Source of the DNA: JBKBMT01 sp046295655
Lineage (GTDB): Bacteria; Pseudomonadota; Alphaproteobacteria; Rhodobacterales; Rhodobacteraceae
NCBI GenBank assembly: GCA_046295655.1
Contig: JBKBMT010000096.1
Span: 1 to 8,218, forward strand
Direction: 5' to 3'
Length of the DNA stretch: 8,218 bases
Shown: positions 1 through 5,332 of the stretch, in pieces
Layout of the letters: each line of letters opens with the position of its first letter
Position numbering within the stretch: position 1 is the first letter of the stretch
The notes under the pieces: generated by a model
What the model was told of the DNA's origin: nothing
Seen by the model: the letters and a program-made list of their open reading frames with translations, nothing else
Databases searched by the model: none
Position numbers and translations under genes: made by a program

Positions 1-924
1 ATCGCCGCCGAAAAGGGGATCGACCTTGCGGCCGTGACGGGCAGCGGTCCGGGCGGGCGGATCGTCCGTGCCGACGTCGAGGCGGCCGCCCCGGCTGCGG
101 CCGCGGGCGCCGCTGCCCGGCCCGAGCCGCAGCCCCCCGCAGCCGCAACGCCGGCGCCTGCCCCGGCCGCGGCTGCGGCCGCAGCGCCCGCCGGCCCCTC
201 GGCCGCCCAGGTGGCGAAGATGTTCGAGGGCCGCGCCTACGACGAGATCGCGCTCGACGGCATGCGCCGGACGATCGCCGCGCGGCTGTCCGAAGCAAAG
301 CAGACCATCCCGCACTTCTACCTGCGCCGCGAGGTGCAGCTCGATGCGCTGATGGCCTTCCGCGCCCAGCTCAACCGCCAGCTCGAGGCGCGGGGCGTCA
401 AGCTTTCGGTCAACGACTTCATCATCAAGGCCTGCGCCATGGCGCTCCAGCAGGTGCCCGATGCCAACGCTGTCTGGGCCGGCGACCGGATCCTGCGGCT
501 CAGGCCCTCGGATGTGGCGGTCGCCGTCGCGGTCGAGGGCGGGCTGTTCACGCCGGTCCTCAGGGATGCGCACCAGAAGTCGATCTCGGCGCTCTCGGCC
601 GAGATGAAGGATCTGGCCGCGCGGGCCCGCAACCGCAAGCTCGCCCCGCACGAATATGTCGGCGGCTCGATGGCGATCTCGAACCTCGGCATGTTCGGGA
701 TCGAGAATTTCGATGCGGTCATCAATCCGCCGCACGGCTCGATCCTTGCCGTGGGGGCGGGCATCCGCAAACCCGTGGTCGGCAAGGACGGCGAACTGAC
801 GGTCGCCACGGTGATGTCGATGACCCTCTCGGTCGATCACCGTGTCATCGACGGGGCGCTGGGGGCCGAGTTCCTGCAGGCGGTTGTCGATCTGCTGTCG
901 AATCCGGTGACGATGCTCGCCTGA
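1..924 (+). CDS. pdhC: Pyruvate dehydrogenase complex E2, dihydrolipoamide acetyltransferase (5' truncated by window)
   Basis: This is the acetyltransferase core of the pyruvate dehydrogenase complex. It moves acetyl groups from lipoyl-lysine to CoA in the cytoplasm. The reading frame is open from base 1, so the lipoyl domain(s) and true start lie upstream. The visible 307 residues begin inside the peripheral subunit-binding domain (EKGIDLAAVTGSGPGGRI, about residues 4-21), which docks E1/E3. An Ala/Pro-rich flexible linker follows (about 28-66), then the catalytic domain (about 75-307). The active-site motif DHRVIDG is at about 279-285, with catalytic His280 and Asp284. The linker and the motif SVNDFIIKACAMAL are typical of alphaproteobacterial PDH E2 rather than 2-oxoglutarate dehydrogenase E2, and Ala/Pro-rich linkers are usual in this family. 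E1 genes are expected upstream and an lpd gene often follows, but here the next gene is a convergent MFS transporter. The family is certain; the choice of PDH over other E2 types is strong but rests on sequence style. Confidence 0.95.
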   Translation: MAAEKGIDLAAVTGSGPGGRIVRADVEAAAPAAAAGAAARPEPQPPAAATPAPAPAAAAAAAPAGPSAAQVAKMFEGRAYDEIALDGMRRTIAARLSEAKQTIPHFYLRREVQLDALMAFRAQLNRQLEARGVKLSVNDFIIKACAMALQQVPDANAVWAGDRILRLRPSDVAVAVAVEGGLFTPVLRDAHQKSISALSAEMKDLAARARNRKLAPHEYVGGSMAISNLGMFGIENFDAVINPPHGSILAVGAGIRKPVVGKDGELTVATVMSMTLSVDHRVIDGALGAEFLQAVVDLLSNPVTMLA

Positions 925-932
925 CGGCAGCG

Positions 933-963
933 CGGCCCGGAGGGGCTCGGCGCCTCCGGGCCG
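933..963. terminator. Strong hairpin between convergent pdhC and MFS genes, likely bidirectional terminator
   Basis: A perfect 11-bp stem (CGGCCCGGAGG, 933-943, pairing with CCTCCGGGCCG, 953-963) encloses a 9-nt loop. It starts 9 nt after the pdhC stop and ends 6 nt before the MFS stop on the other strand, so it is placed to end transcription from both sides. Neither strand has a proper U-tract after the stem. This is common in GC-rich genomes but leaves the mechanism (intrinsic or Rho-assisted) open. Confidence 0.6.
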
Positions 964-969
964 GCGCTC

Positions 970-2196
970 TCAGCCGGCGGCCGGCACCGGGGTGCGCGCC
1001 GGGCGCGACCGGACGAGTATCATCAGCGCGATCCCGAAGTTCAGCGCATTCCACGCGATGCCGTTCAGGAATGCCAGCCGGTAGCTGCCGGTCAGGTCGT
1101 AGATCCAGCCCGACATCCACCCGCCCAGCGCCATGCCCAGGATCGTTGCCATGATCACCAGCCCCACCCGTTCCCCGGCGATGCGGGGCGGCAGGTATTC
1201 CCTTACGATCAGCGCGTAGGCCGGCACGATCCCGCCCTGCGCAAGGCCGAAGATCAGGCTGACGACATAAAGCGGCACCAGCCCGTCCCAGGGAAGATAG
1301 AGAAACAGGGCAAGCCCCTGAAGCCCCGAGCCGATGAGAAGCGTGCGCAGCCCGCCCAGCCGGTCCGCCACGAAGCCCGACAGGATGCGCGACACGATCC
1401 CGCCCGCCAGCATCAGCGACAGCATCTCTGCCCCGACCGCCGGGCCATAGCCCAGGTCCACGCAATAGGCGACGATATGGACCTGCGGCATCGACATCGC
1501 GACGCAGCAGGCAAGTCCCGCGATCACCAGCAGCACGACAAGCGCCCGCGGCGACAGGCCCGAAGCGACCGACCGGGCCGCGGCGGCAGCGGCGGCCCCG
1601 GCCTTCGCCGCCTCCGGCAGACGGCGGCGCAACAGGAAAAGCGCCAGCGGGATCACCGTCAACGGCACGATGAGCGCCAGCAGAAGATAGACCGTCCGCC
1701 AGCCGTGACTGGCCAGAACCCCGCTCAGCAGCAGCGGCCAGATCGCGCCCGAGACATAGTTCCCGCTGGCCGCAACCGCCACCGCAATCCCCCGCCGCCG
1801 CTCGAACCAGTGCGAGACATCGGCGATCAGCGGGCCGAAGCTGGCCGCGGTGCCCAGCCCCACGAAGAACTGCGCCAGCGCCAGCAGCACGACGGTCGGG
1901 GTCGCTGCGGCCAGCGCGAAACCGGCCGAGATCATCGCCGCGGAGCCTGCAAGAACCGTGGCGATCCCGTAGCGGTCCACCGCCCGGCCCATGACCAGGT
2001 TTCCCAGCGCGAAGCCGAGCATGGTCAGCGTGAAGGGCACCGAGGCCGCACCGCGCGCAATGCCGAAATCCGACTGCACCGCCGGCAGGACCACCACGAT
2101 CACCCACATGCCGACGCTTCCGACGGTTGCCACGATCAGGCTGGCACCAAGCCGGGACCATGCGGCGGGACTGTCCAGAAGCGGATGCGCGGTCAT
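970..2196 (-). CDS. Major facilitator superfamily transporter, monocarboxylate/oxalate-formate antiporter-like
   Basis: A 408-residue inner-membrane secondary transporter. Hydrophobicity shows two six-helix halves joined by an Ala/Arg-rich cytoplasmic loop at about residues 190-213. The MFS A-motif appears as GRAVDRYG (about 70-77) after helix 2 and again as GFVADRLGG (about 274-282) in the second half. The stretch HWFERRRGIAVAVAASG (about 129-145) resembles the monocarboxylate/oxalate-formate antiporter branch, so an organic-anion substrate is plausible, but the substrate cannot be read from sequence. Length is normal for a 12-helix MFS protein. No good Shine-Dalgarno precedes the ATG at 2196. 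It lies 45 nt downstream of the universal stress protein gene on the same strand and could be the third gene of that operon or have its own promoter. Family call is firm; subfamily is tentative. Confidence 0.9.
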   Translation of the reverse strand: MTAHPLLDSPAAWSRLGASLIVATVGSVGMWVIVVVLPAVQSDFGIARGAASVPFTLTMLGFALGNLVMGRAVDRYGIATVLAGSAAMISAGFALAAATPTVVLLALAQFFVGLGTAASFGPLIADVSHWFERRRGIAVAVAASGNYVSGAIWPLLLSGVLASHGWRTVYLLLALIVPLTVIPLALFLLRRRLPEAAKAGAAAAAAARSVASGLSPRALVVLLVIAGLACCVAMSMPQVHIVAYCVDLGYGPAVGAEMLSLMLAGGIVSRILSGFVADRLGGLRTLLIGSGLQGLALFLYLPWDGLVPLYVVSLIFGLAQGGIVPAYALIVREYLPPRIAGERVGLVIMATILGMALGGWMSGWIYDLTGSYRLAFLNGIAWNALNFGIALMILVRSRPARTPVPAAG

Positions 2197-2241
2197 GCGG
2201 CTCAGGCTAGGGCTGTTCCGCGCCGGATGCCAGAGCCGGCG

Positions 2242-2697
2242 TCAGGTTATCGCCTCCAGCCGTTCCTTGCTCATCTCGCCCGGAACGATGGTGATCGGGC
2301 AGGGCAGCGTGCCCGAGTTCCGGCTGAGCTGCGTGACCAGCGGGCCGGGGCCGGACTTGTCGGTGCCGGCGCCCAGCACCAGCACCCCGATCTCGCTGTC
2401 TTCGCGGATCTGCGCCAGGATCTCGGCCACCGGCTCGCCCTCGCGTATCACAAGTTCGGGGTGGACCCGGTGCTTGTCGCGCATCCATTTCGCGAACACC
2501 TCGAAATGGGCCTCGATCCGTTCCCGCGCCTCGGCCCGCATGAGGTCGGCAACCCCGATCCAGTGCTGATATTCCTCGGGCGGGATGACCGACAGGATCA
2601 CCACCCCGCCACCGGTGTGTGCCGCGCGCAGGGCCGCGAAGCGCATGGCATTCAGGCATTCCCGGCTGTCGTCCAGCACGACCATGAACTTGCGCAT
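2242..2697 (-). CDS. Universal stress protein (UspA family)
   Basis: A 151-residue single-domain protein of usual Usp length, expected in the cytoplasm as a dimer. The N-terminal strand FMVVLDDS (residues 4-11) carries the acidic residue typical of the nucleotide-binding site. The C-terminal half has the strand GVLVLGAGT (104-112), a Gly-rich stretch KSGPGPL (114-120) and the closing strand PCPITIVPG (132-140). In ATP-binding Usps the pattern here is G-x2-G-x9-G(S/T); I can match the first part only loosely and do not find the final G-S/T, so ATP binding is uncertain. It lies 78 nt downstream of the Crp/Fnr regulator on the same strand, which suggests co-expression under oxygen, redox or stress control. 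The Shine-Dalgarno is weak: a GGGGGAAG lies about 15 nt upstream of the ATG. Confidence 0.9.
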   Translation of the reverse strand: MRKFMVVLDDSRECLNAMRFAALRAAHTGGGVVILSVIPPEEYQHWIGVADLMRAEARERIEAHFEVFAKWMRDKHRVHPELVIREGEPVAEILAQIREDSEIGVLVLGAGTDKSGPGPLVTQLSRNSGTLPCPITIVPGEMSKERLEAIT

Positions 2698-2775
2698 GAC
2701 GACCGCCGCCCCGACTTCCCCCGCCGGCGGCGATATTGGCCGATGCCCCGGCCGCTGGCAACGGCGCTGTGCCGG

Positions 2776-3510
2776 TCAGATCAGCGGGCGCTGCAGCGGC
2801 GCCTCCAGGTCGATCATGGCAATCCGGGCGAGCGCCGGCAGGTCGCAGGCGGTGATATGCCCGTTCGCCCAGTTGCAAAGCCGCGCGGCGCGCAGCCGCG
2901 CGAGGGTCTTGTTCAGGTGGACATGCGACAGCCCCAGCGCATCGGCAAGATCCTGCTGCCGGAACGGGAACGGCACGGCGCCATCCCGCTCAAGCCCGAC
3001 CGCCGCAAGCCGCTGGTGAATCCGCACCAGGGCCCAGGCCACCCGCTCGGTTGCGTTCCGCCGGCCGAGGCTTGCTATGGTCTCGCCCAGGAAATGTTCC
3101 TCGATGGCGCCGAGGCAGGTCAGGTCGAAGGCGCGCGCGGGCTGTTCGGCGAACAGCCGCCACAGGTCGGACCGGTCGAACACGCACAGGGTCATCGGCG
3201 TCGCGGCCTCGGCCGAATGCTGCATCTCGTTCATCACGGCAGACTGCAGCCCTATGAAATCGCCCGGAAATATGAACCCGAGCACCTGGCGCCCGCCATC
3301 CTCCAGCGCCTTGTAGCGCAACCCCTGTCCGCGCAGCACGGTATAGAGATGGGGCGAGCTTTCGCCTTCCCTCAGGATGGCGCTGCGCGGTGCGACCGCG
3401 ATTTCCCCGCGGCGGAACTGCTCCATGAACACCACCTCCGACTCGTCGAGGGGCGCGAAGACCGGGAACTTCCGCAAGGGGCACATCCGGCAGGCAGAAT
3501 GCGTCATCAT
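2776..3510 (-). CDS. Crp/Fnr-family transcriptional regulator, FNR-like with incomplete cysteine set
   Basis: A 244-residue one-component regulator (numbering from the ATG at 3510). It has a cyclic-nucleotide-binding-type beta-roll (about 20-115, with the FPGDFIGL turn at about 81-88), a long dimerisation helix (about 125-150) and a C-terminal winged helix-turn-helix (about 183-225). The N-terminus has CRMCPLRKFP (7-16). An ungapped alignment, done by eye from memory, to E. coli FNR places C7, C10 and C109 on FNR Cys20, Cys23 and Cys122; the spacing from first to last is 102 in both. Pro16 sits at the position of Cys29. The recognition helix (SHVHLNK, 195-201) lacks FNR's Glu209, Ser212 and Arg213. 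An ATG at 3516 is also possible, but GGAGA lies directly against it; the ATG at 3510 has better spacing, and one at 3507 is also possible. The next gene in the same direction encodes a universal stress protein, so control of that gene and of itself is plausible. Family certain; effector and binding site unknown. Confidence 0.92.
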   Translation of the reverse strand: MMTHSACRMCPLRKFPVFAPLDESEVVFMEQFRRGEIAVAPRSAILREGESSPHLYTVLRGQGLRYKALEDGGRQVLGFIFPGDFIGLQSAVMNEMQHSAEAATPMTLCVFDRSDLWRLFAEQPARAFDLTCLGAIEEHFLGETIASLGRRNATERVAWALVRIHQRLAAVGLERDGAVPFPFRQQDLADALGLSHVHLNKTLARLRAARLCNWANGHITACDLPALARIAMIDLEAPLQRPLI

Positions 3511-3516
3511 CGTCAT

Positions 3517-3521
3517 TCTCC
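3517..3521 (-). promoter_or_regulatory. Shine-Dalgarno that decides the start of the Crp/Fnr gene
   Basis: GGAGA on the minus strand lies immediately before the ATG at 3516, too close for initiation there. It is 6 nt from the ATG at 3510 and 9 nt from the ATG at 3507. The second or third Met of the cluster is therefore the better start, and the protein is 2-3 residues shorter than the longest reading. Confidence 0.55.
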
Positions 3522-3548
3522 GACACAGGGATTGTCACAGTTTAATGC

Positions 3549-3598
3549 GGGAACCGCCCGGTCCGGTATTGGTTCCCTTCCCGCGTTGGAAAGGTTCC
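3549..3598. promoter_or_regulatory. Candidate operator: three GGTTCC/GGAACC half-sites two helical turns apart
   Basis: In the divergent region between the Crp/Fnr gene and the receiver-like gene, GGAACC begins at 3550, GGTTCC at 3571 and GGTTCC at 3593. The start-to-start steps are 21 and 22 bp. The first two form a perfect inverted repeat of 7 bp arms (GGGAACC 3549-3555, GGTTCCC 3571-3577). The third overlaps the Shine-Dalgarno GGAAAGG (3588-3594) of the receiver-like gene. The near two-turn spacing would put all three on about the same face of the helix, as for a cooperative binding site. This is a pattern seen by eye; no binding protein is known. Confidence 0.35.
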
Positions 3599-3601
3599 GA
3601 T

Positions 3602-3967
3602 ATGTCGACAACAGTCCTGGTCTACATCCGCCTGGCAATCGTCGCCGAGGACGTGGCGGCGACGCTGCGCGAGGCGCTGCCGGATGCGGATATCCTGGTT
3701 GCCTTGAGCGAAGCCGAGGCCGCCGCGGCAGTTTCCGACCTGCCCGACGGCGCGCGCGTCGCGCTTGCCTTCCTGGAGATGGGGCCGGAGCCGCTGAACT
3801 CGGGCCCGCTGGGCGAGGCGTTGCGGCGGCGCTCTGCGCAGATCGTGCTGCTTGGCCCGGATGCCGAGGATCAGCCAAGTCCGATCTGGCCGGTGCTGCG
3901 GCGGCCGTTCTCGGATTTCGACGTGCGGGAGCTGGTGCGCCGGATGTTGCCCCGCAAGCCCGCCTGA
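3602..3967 (+). CDS. Degenerate response-regulator receiver-like protein (pseudo-receiver)
   Basis: A 121-residue single-domain cytoplasmic protein; the size equals one receiver domain. The ATG at 3602 follows GGAAAGG with 7 nt spacing, and upstream in-frame sequence runs into the promoter region, so this start is preferred. The fold is suggested by alternating strands and helices: TVLVYIRLAI (4-13), a helix from about 15 to 25, VALAFLEM (53-60), QIVLLGPDA (80-88) and VLRRPFSDFD (98-107), which resembles the conserved K-P-F switch region of receivers. The usual functional residues are altered. The acidic pair near the N-terminus is absent, the phospho-acceptor Asp appears as Glu59, and the switch Lys is Arg101. 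If it is a receiver, it is probably phosphorylation-independent. There is no output domain. It is divergent from the Crp/Fnr gene, and its stop is 5 nt from the convergent aminotransferase stop. The receiver assignment is by pattern and is moderate. Confidence 0.6.
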   Translation: MSTTVLVYIRLAIVAEDVAATLREALPDADILVALSEAEAAAAVSDLPDGARVALAFLEMGPEPLNSGPLGEALRRRSAQIVLLGPDAEDQPSPIWPVLRRPFSDFDVRELVRRMLPRKPA

Positions 3968-3976
3968 CGACGTCAG
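3964..3976. repeat. 13-bp palindrome holding both convergent stop codons
   Basis: CTGACG-A-CGTCAG is a perfect inverted repeat with a one-base centre. The TGA of the receiver-like gene (3965-3967) and the TGA of the aminotransferase gene on the minus strand (3973-3975) are the mirror parts of it, so the two genes end 5 nt apart. The stem is too short, with no loop, to act as a normal terminator. Confidence 0.8.
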
Positions 3977-4842
3977 AGCCTCTGACCGGCCGCCCAGTCC
4001 CAGTACATTTCGCGCACCCGGCGGGTGACCGGCCCCGGCGCCTGATAATGGGTTCCGTCGAATTCCTTGACCGGCGTCACCTTGGCGAAATTGCCGGACA
4101 TGAACACCTCGTCGGCGGCGTGGAAATCATCGAAGGTCAACACCGTCTCGTGGACCCGATAGCCCTCGGCGCGCAGGTTCGCGATATGCCGTGCCCGGGT
4201 GATGCCGGCCAGGAAGGTGCCGTTGGCGACCGGCGTGAACACCTCGCCGTCCCGAACCATGAAGATGTTGGCAGTGGCGGTCTCTGCGACATTGCCCATC
4301 GCATCGGCGACCAGGGCATTGGAATAGCCCTTCTGCTGCGCCTCGACCAGCATCCGGGCGTTGTTCGGGTACAGGCAGCCCGCCTTGGCGTTGCAGACCG
4401 CATCCTCGAGCACCGGGCGGCGAAATCGGGTCCGGGTCAGCGTTGCGGCGGCGGCGGCGCCGGGCATCGGGACGGCTTCGAGGCACAAGGCGAATCCGGT
4501 CGCGCCGGCCCGCGGCGCGACACCCAGATCCGACCCGTGGATCGCCCAGTACATGGGCCGGACATAGACGGCGGTCTTCGGGTCGTAGCGGCGCAGACCC
4601 TCGCGGGCGATCGACGATATCTCGTCGGCCGAGAGGGTGGGGGTGATCATCAGCGCTTCGGCGGACCGGTTCACGCGGGCGCAGTGGGCATCCAGATCGG
4701 GGGCCATGCCGTCGAAGAACCGCGCCCCGTCGAACACCGAACTGCCCTGCCACAGGCCGTGGTCGGCGGCCCGCATGACCATCGCATCGCCATCGTGCCA
4801 ACGCCCCTCGAAGAAGGTGCGGATCTCGGTTCCGAATGCCAT
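3973..4842 (-). CDS. Class IV PLP-dependent aminotransferase, branched-chain amino acid type
   Basis: A 289-residue cytoplasmic aminotransferase of fold type IV, most like branched-chain aminotransferases that interconvert Leu/Ile/Val with their 2-oxo acids using 2-oxoglutarate. The N-terminus has FFEGRWHDGDAMV and the start of the large domain HGLWQGSSVFDGAR (about 28-41). The PLP-binding lysine is Lys153 in CNAKAGCLYPNN, and the Glu that contacts the pyridine nitrogen is Glu187 in NVAETATANIF. The later motif GTFLAGITRARHI (about 208-220) binds the cofactor phosphate. The ATG at 4842 is preceded by AGGGGGGAA at 6 nt; an in-frame extension to 5040 has no such site and is Ser/Arg-rich noise. 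Substrate range is uncertain because D-amino acid and aminodeoxychorismate enzymes share this fold, so I give no gene symbol. It is last in a possible minus-strand series with the FAD dehydrogenase and small secreted protein, 109 nt downstream of the latter. Confidence 0.88.
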   Translation of the reverse strand: MAFGTEIRTFFEGRWHDGDAMVMRAADHGLWQGSSVFDGARFFDGMAPDLDAHCARVNRSAEALMITPTLSADEISSIAREGLRRYDPKTAVYVRPMYWAIHGSDLGVAPRAGATGFALCLEAVPMPGAAAAATLTRTRFRRPVLEDAVCNAKAGCLYPNNARMLVEAQQKGYSNALVADAMGNVAETATANIFMVRDGEVFTPVANGTFLAGITRARHIANLRAEGYRVHETVLTFDDFHAADEVFMSGNFAKVTPVKEFDGTHYQAPGPVTRRVREMYWDWAAGQRL

Positions 4843-4951
4843 GCCTGGTTCCCCCCTGTCGCGGCCGTCCCGGTGCCCGGAAAGGCATATCGCAGCGCTG
4901 CGCCGGGCGCCAGCCGGGGCCGGGTCCGTCGATCGGGAAAGGGACCGGCGG

Positions 4952-5281
4952 TCAGGGAAGGTCGAAGAAGGGCGGATCGACGCAGTAGACGCCGACCAGC
5001 GCACCGGGACAGAACTCGATCGTGTCGCGGCGCGGGTCAAGGCCCAGCCGCTCGATCACCCAGGGTATCGCCCGGCGCTCGTCGCGGACCACCTCGCGCG
5101 GCACCTCGCCGCGGGCGACGCTGAACTGCCATATCTGACCCGCGCGCCAGACGATCAGGATCGGGCCGAACCGGCCCTCTCCGACATATTCGTTGCTGGG
5201 CACGATCTGCACCCAGGCCGCCTCTGCCGGCGCCGAAACGCCGCCGAGGGCAAGGAGCGCTGCCAGGACGGTCTTGCGCAT
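4952..5281 (-). CDS. Small secreted protein of unknown function
   Basis: A 109-residue protein I do not recognise. It begins with a clear Sec signal peptide: basic MRK, a hydrophobic core VLAALLALGGV and a likely signal peptidase I site after APAEA (cleavage after about residue 21). The mature protein of about 88 residues, expected in the periplasm, starts AWVQIVPSNEYVG. It contains two cysteines (about 91 and 100, in FCPGALVGVYC) that could form a disulfide, and ends with the aromatic/proline-rich tail VDPPFFDLP. There are no membrane segments beyond the signal. AAAGGAG (5288-5294) lies 6 nt before the ATG, which supports the start and the reality of the gene. It is 51 nt downstream of the FAD dehydrogenase on the same strand. 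No function can be assigned. Confidence 0.8.
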   Translation of the reverse strand: MRKTVLAALLALGGVSAPAEAAWVQIVPSNEYVGEGRFGPILIVWRAGQIWQFSVARGEVPREVVRDERRAIPWVIERLGLDPRRDTIEFCPGALVGVYCVDPPFFDLP

Positions 5282-5308
5282 CGCTGTCTCCTTTCCATGC
5301 CGGAGTCT

Positions 5309-5326
5309 GCGCCCTTCGCGGGGCGC
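5309..5326 (-). terminator. Small hairpin after the FAD dehydrogenase gene
   Basis: GCGCCC (5309-5314) pairs with GGGCGC (5321-5326) around a 6-nt loop. On the minus strand it begins 7 nt after the FAD dehydrogenase stop and ends before the Shine-Dalgarno of the small secreted protein. There is no U-tract. It may be a weak attenuator or a 3'-end stabiliser rather than a full terminator. Confidence 0.3.
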
Positions 5327-5332
5327 GTCAAT

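Noticed and set aside
845..2161. A 438-codon minus-strand frame overlapping the MFS gene and the pdhC end
   Set aside because: It is the same-strand frameshifted shadow of the MFS gene, Gly/Arg-rich, without membrane segments, and it runs into pdhC.
3531..3546. Possible FNR/FixK box (ATTGTCACAGTTTAAT) upstream of the Crp/Fnr gene
   Set aside because: It matches TTGAT-N4-ATCAA at only about three positions per half and is a poor palindrome. The adjacent regulator's recognition helix also does not fit this code.
4891..4902. 12-bp palindrome CGCAGCGCTGCG between the aminotransferase and the small secreted protein genes
   Set aside because: It is a single GC-rich palindrome without a loop, partner copy or promoter context; such sites are frequent by chance at this GC content.
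4843..5040. N-terminal extension of the aminotransferase to an ATG at 5040
   Set aside because: The added 66 residues are Ser/Arg-rich noise overlapping the small secreted protein gene. The ATG at 4842 has a strong Shine-Dalgarno at good spacing and begins the conserved domain.
1477..5124. A 1215-codon open frame on the plus strand
   Set aside because: It runs antisense through the MFS, Usp, Crp/Fnr and aminotransferase genes. Its product is a low-complexity Arg/Gly/Pro/His mixture with no domain. Long antisense frames are expected in GC-rich DNA where stop codons are rare.
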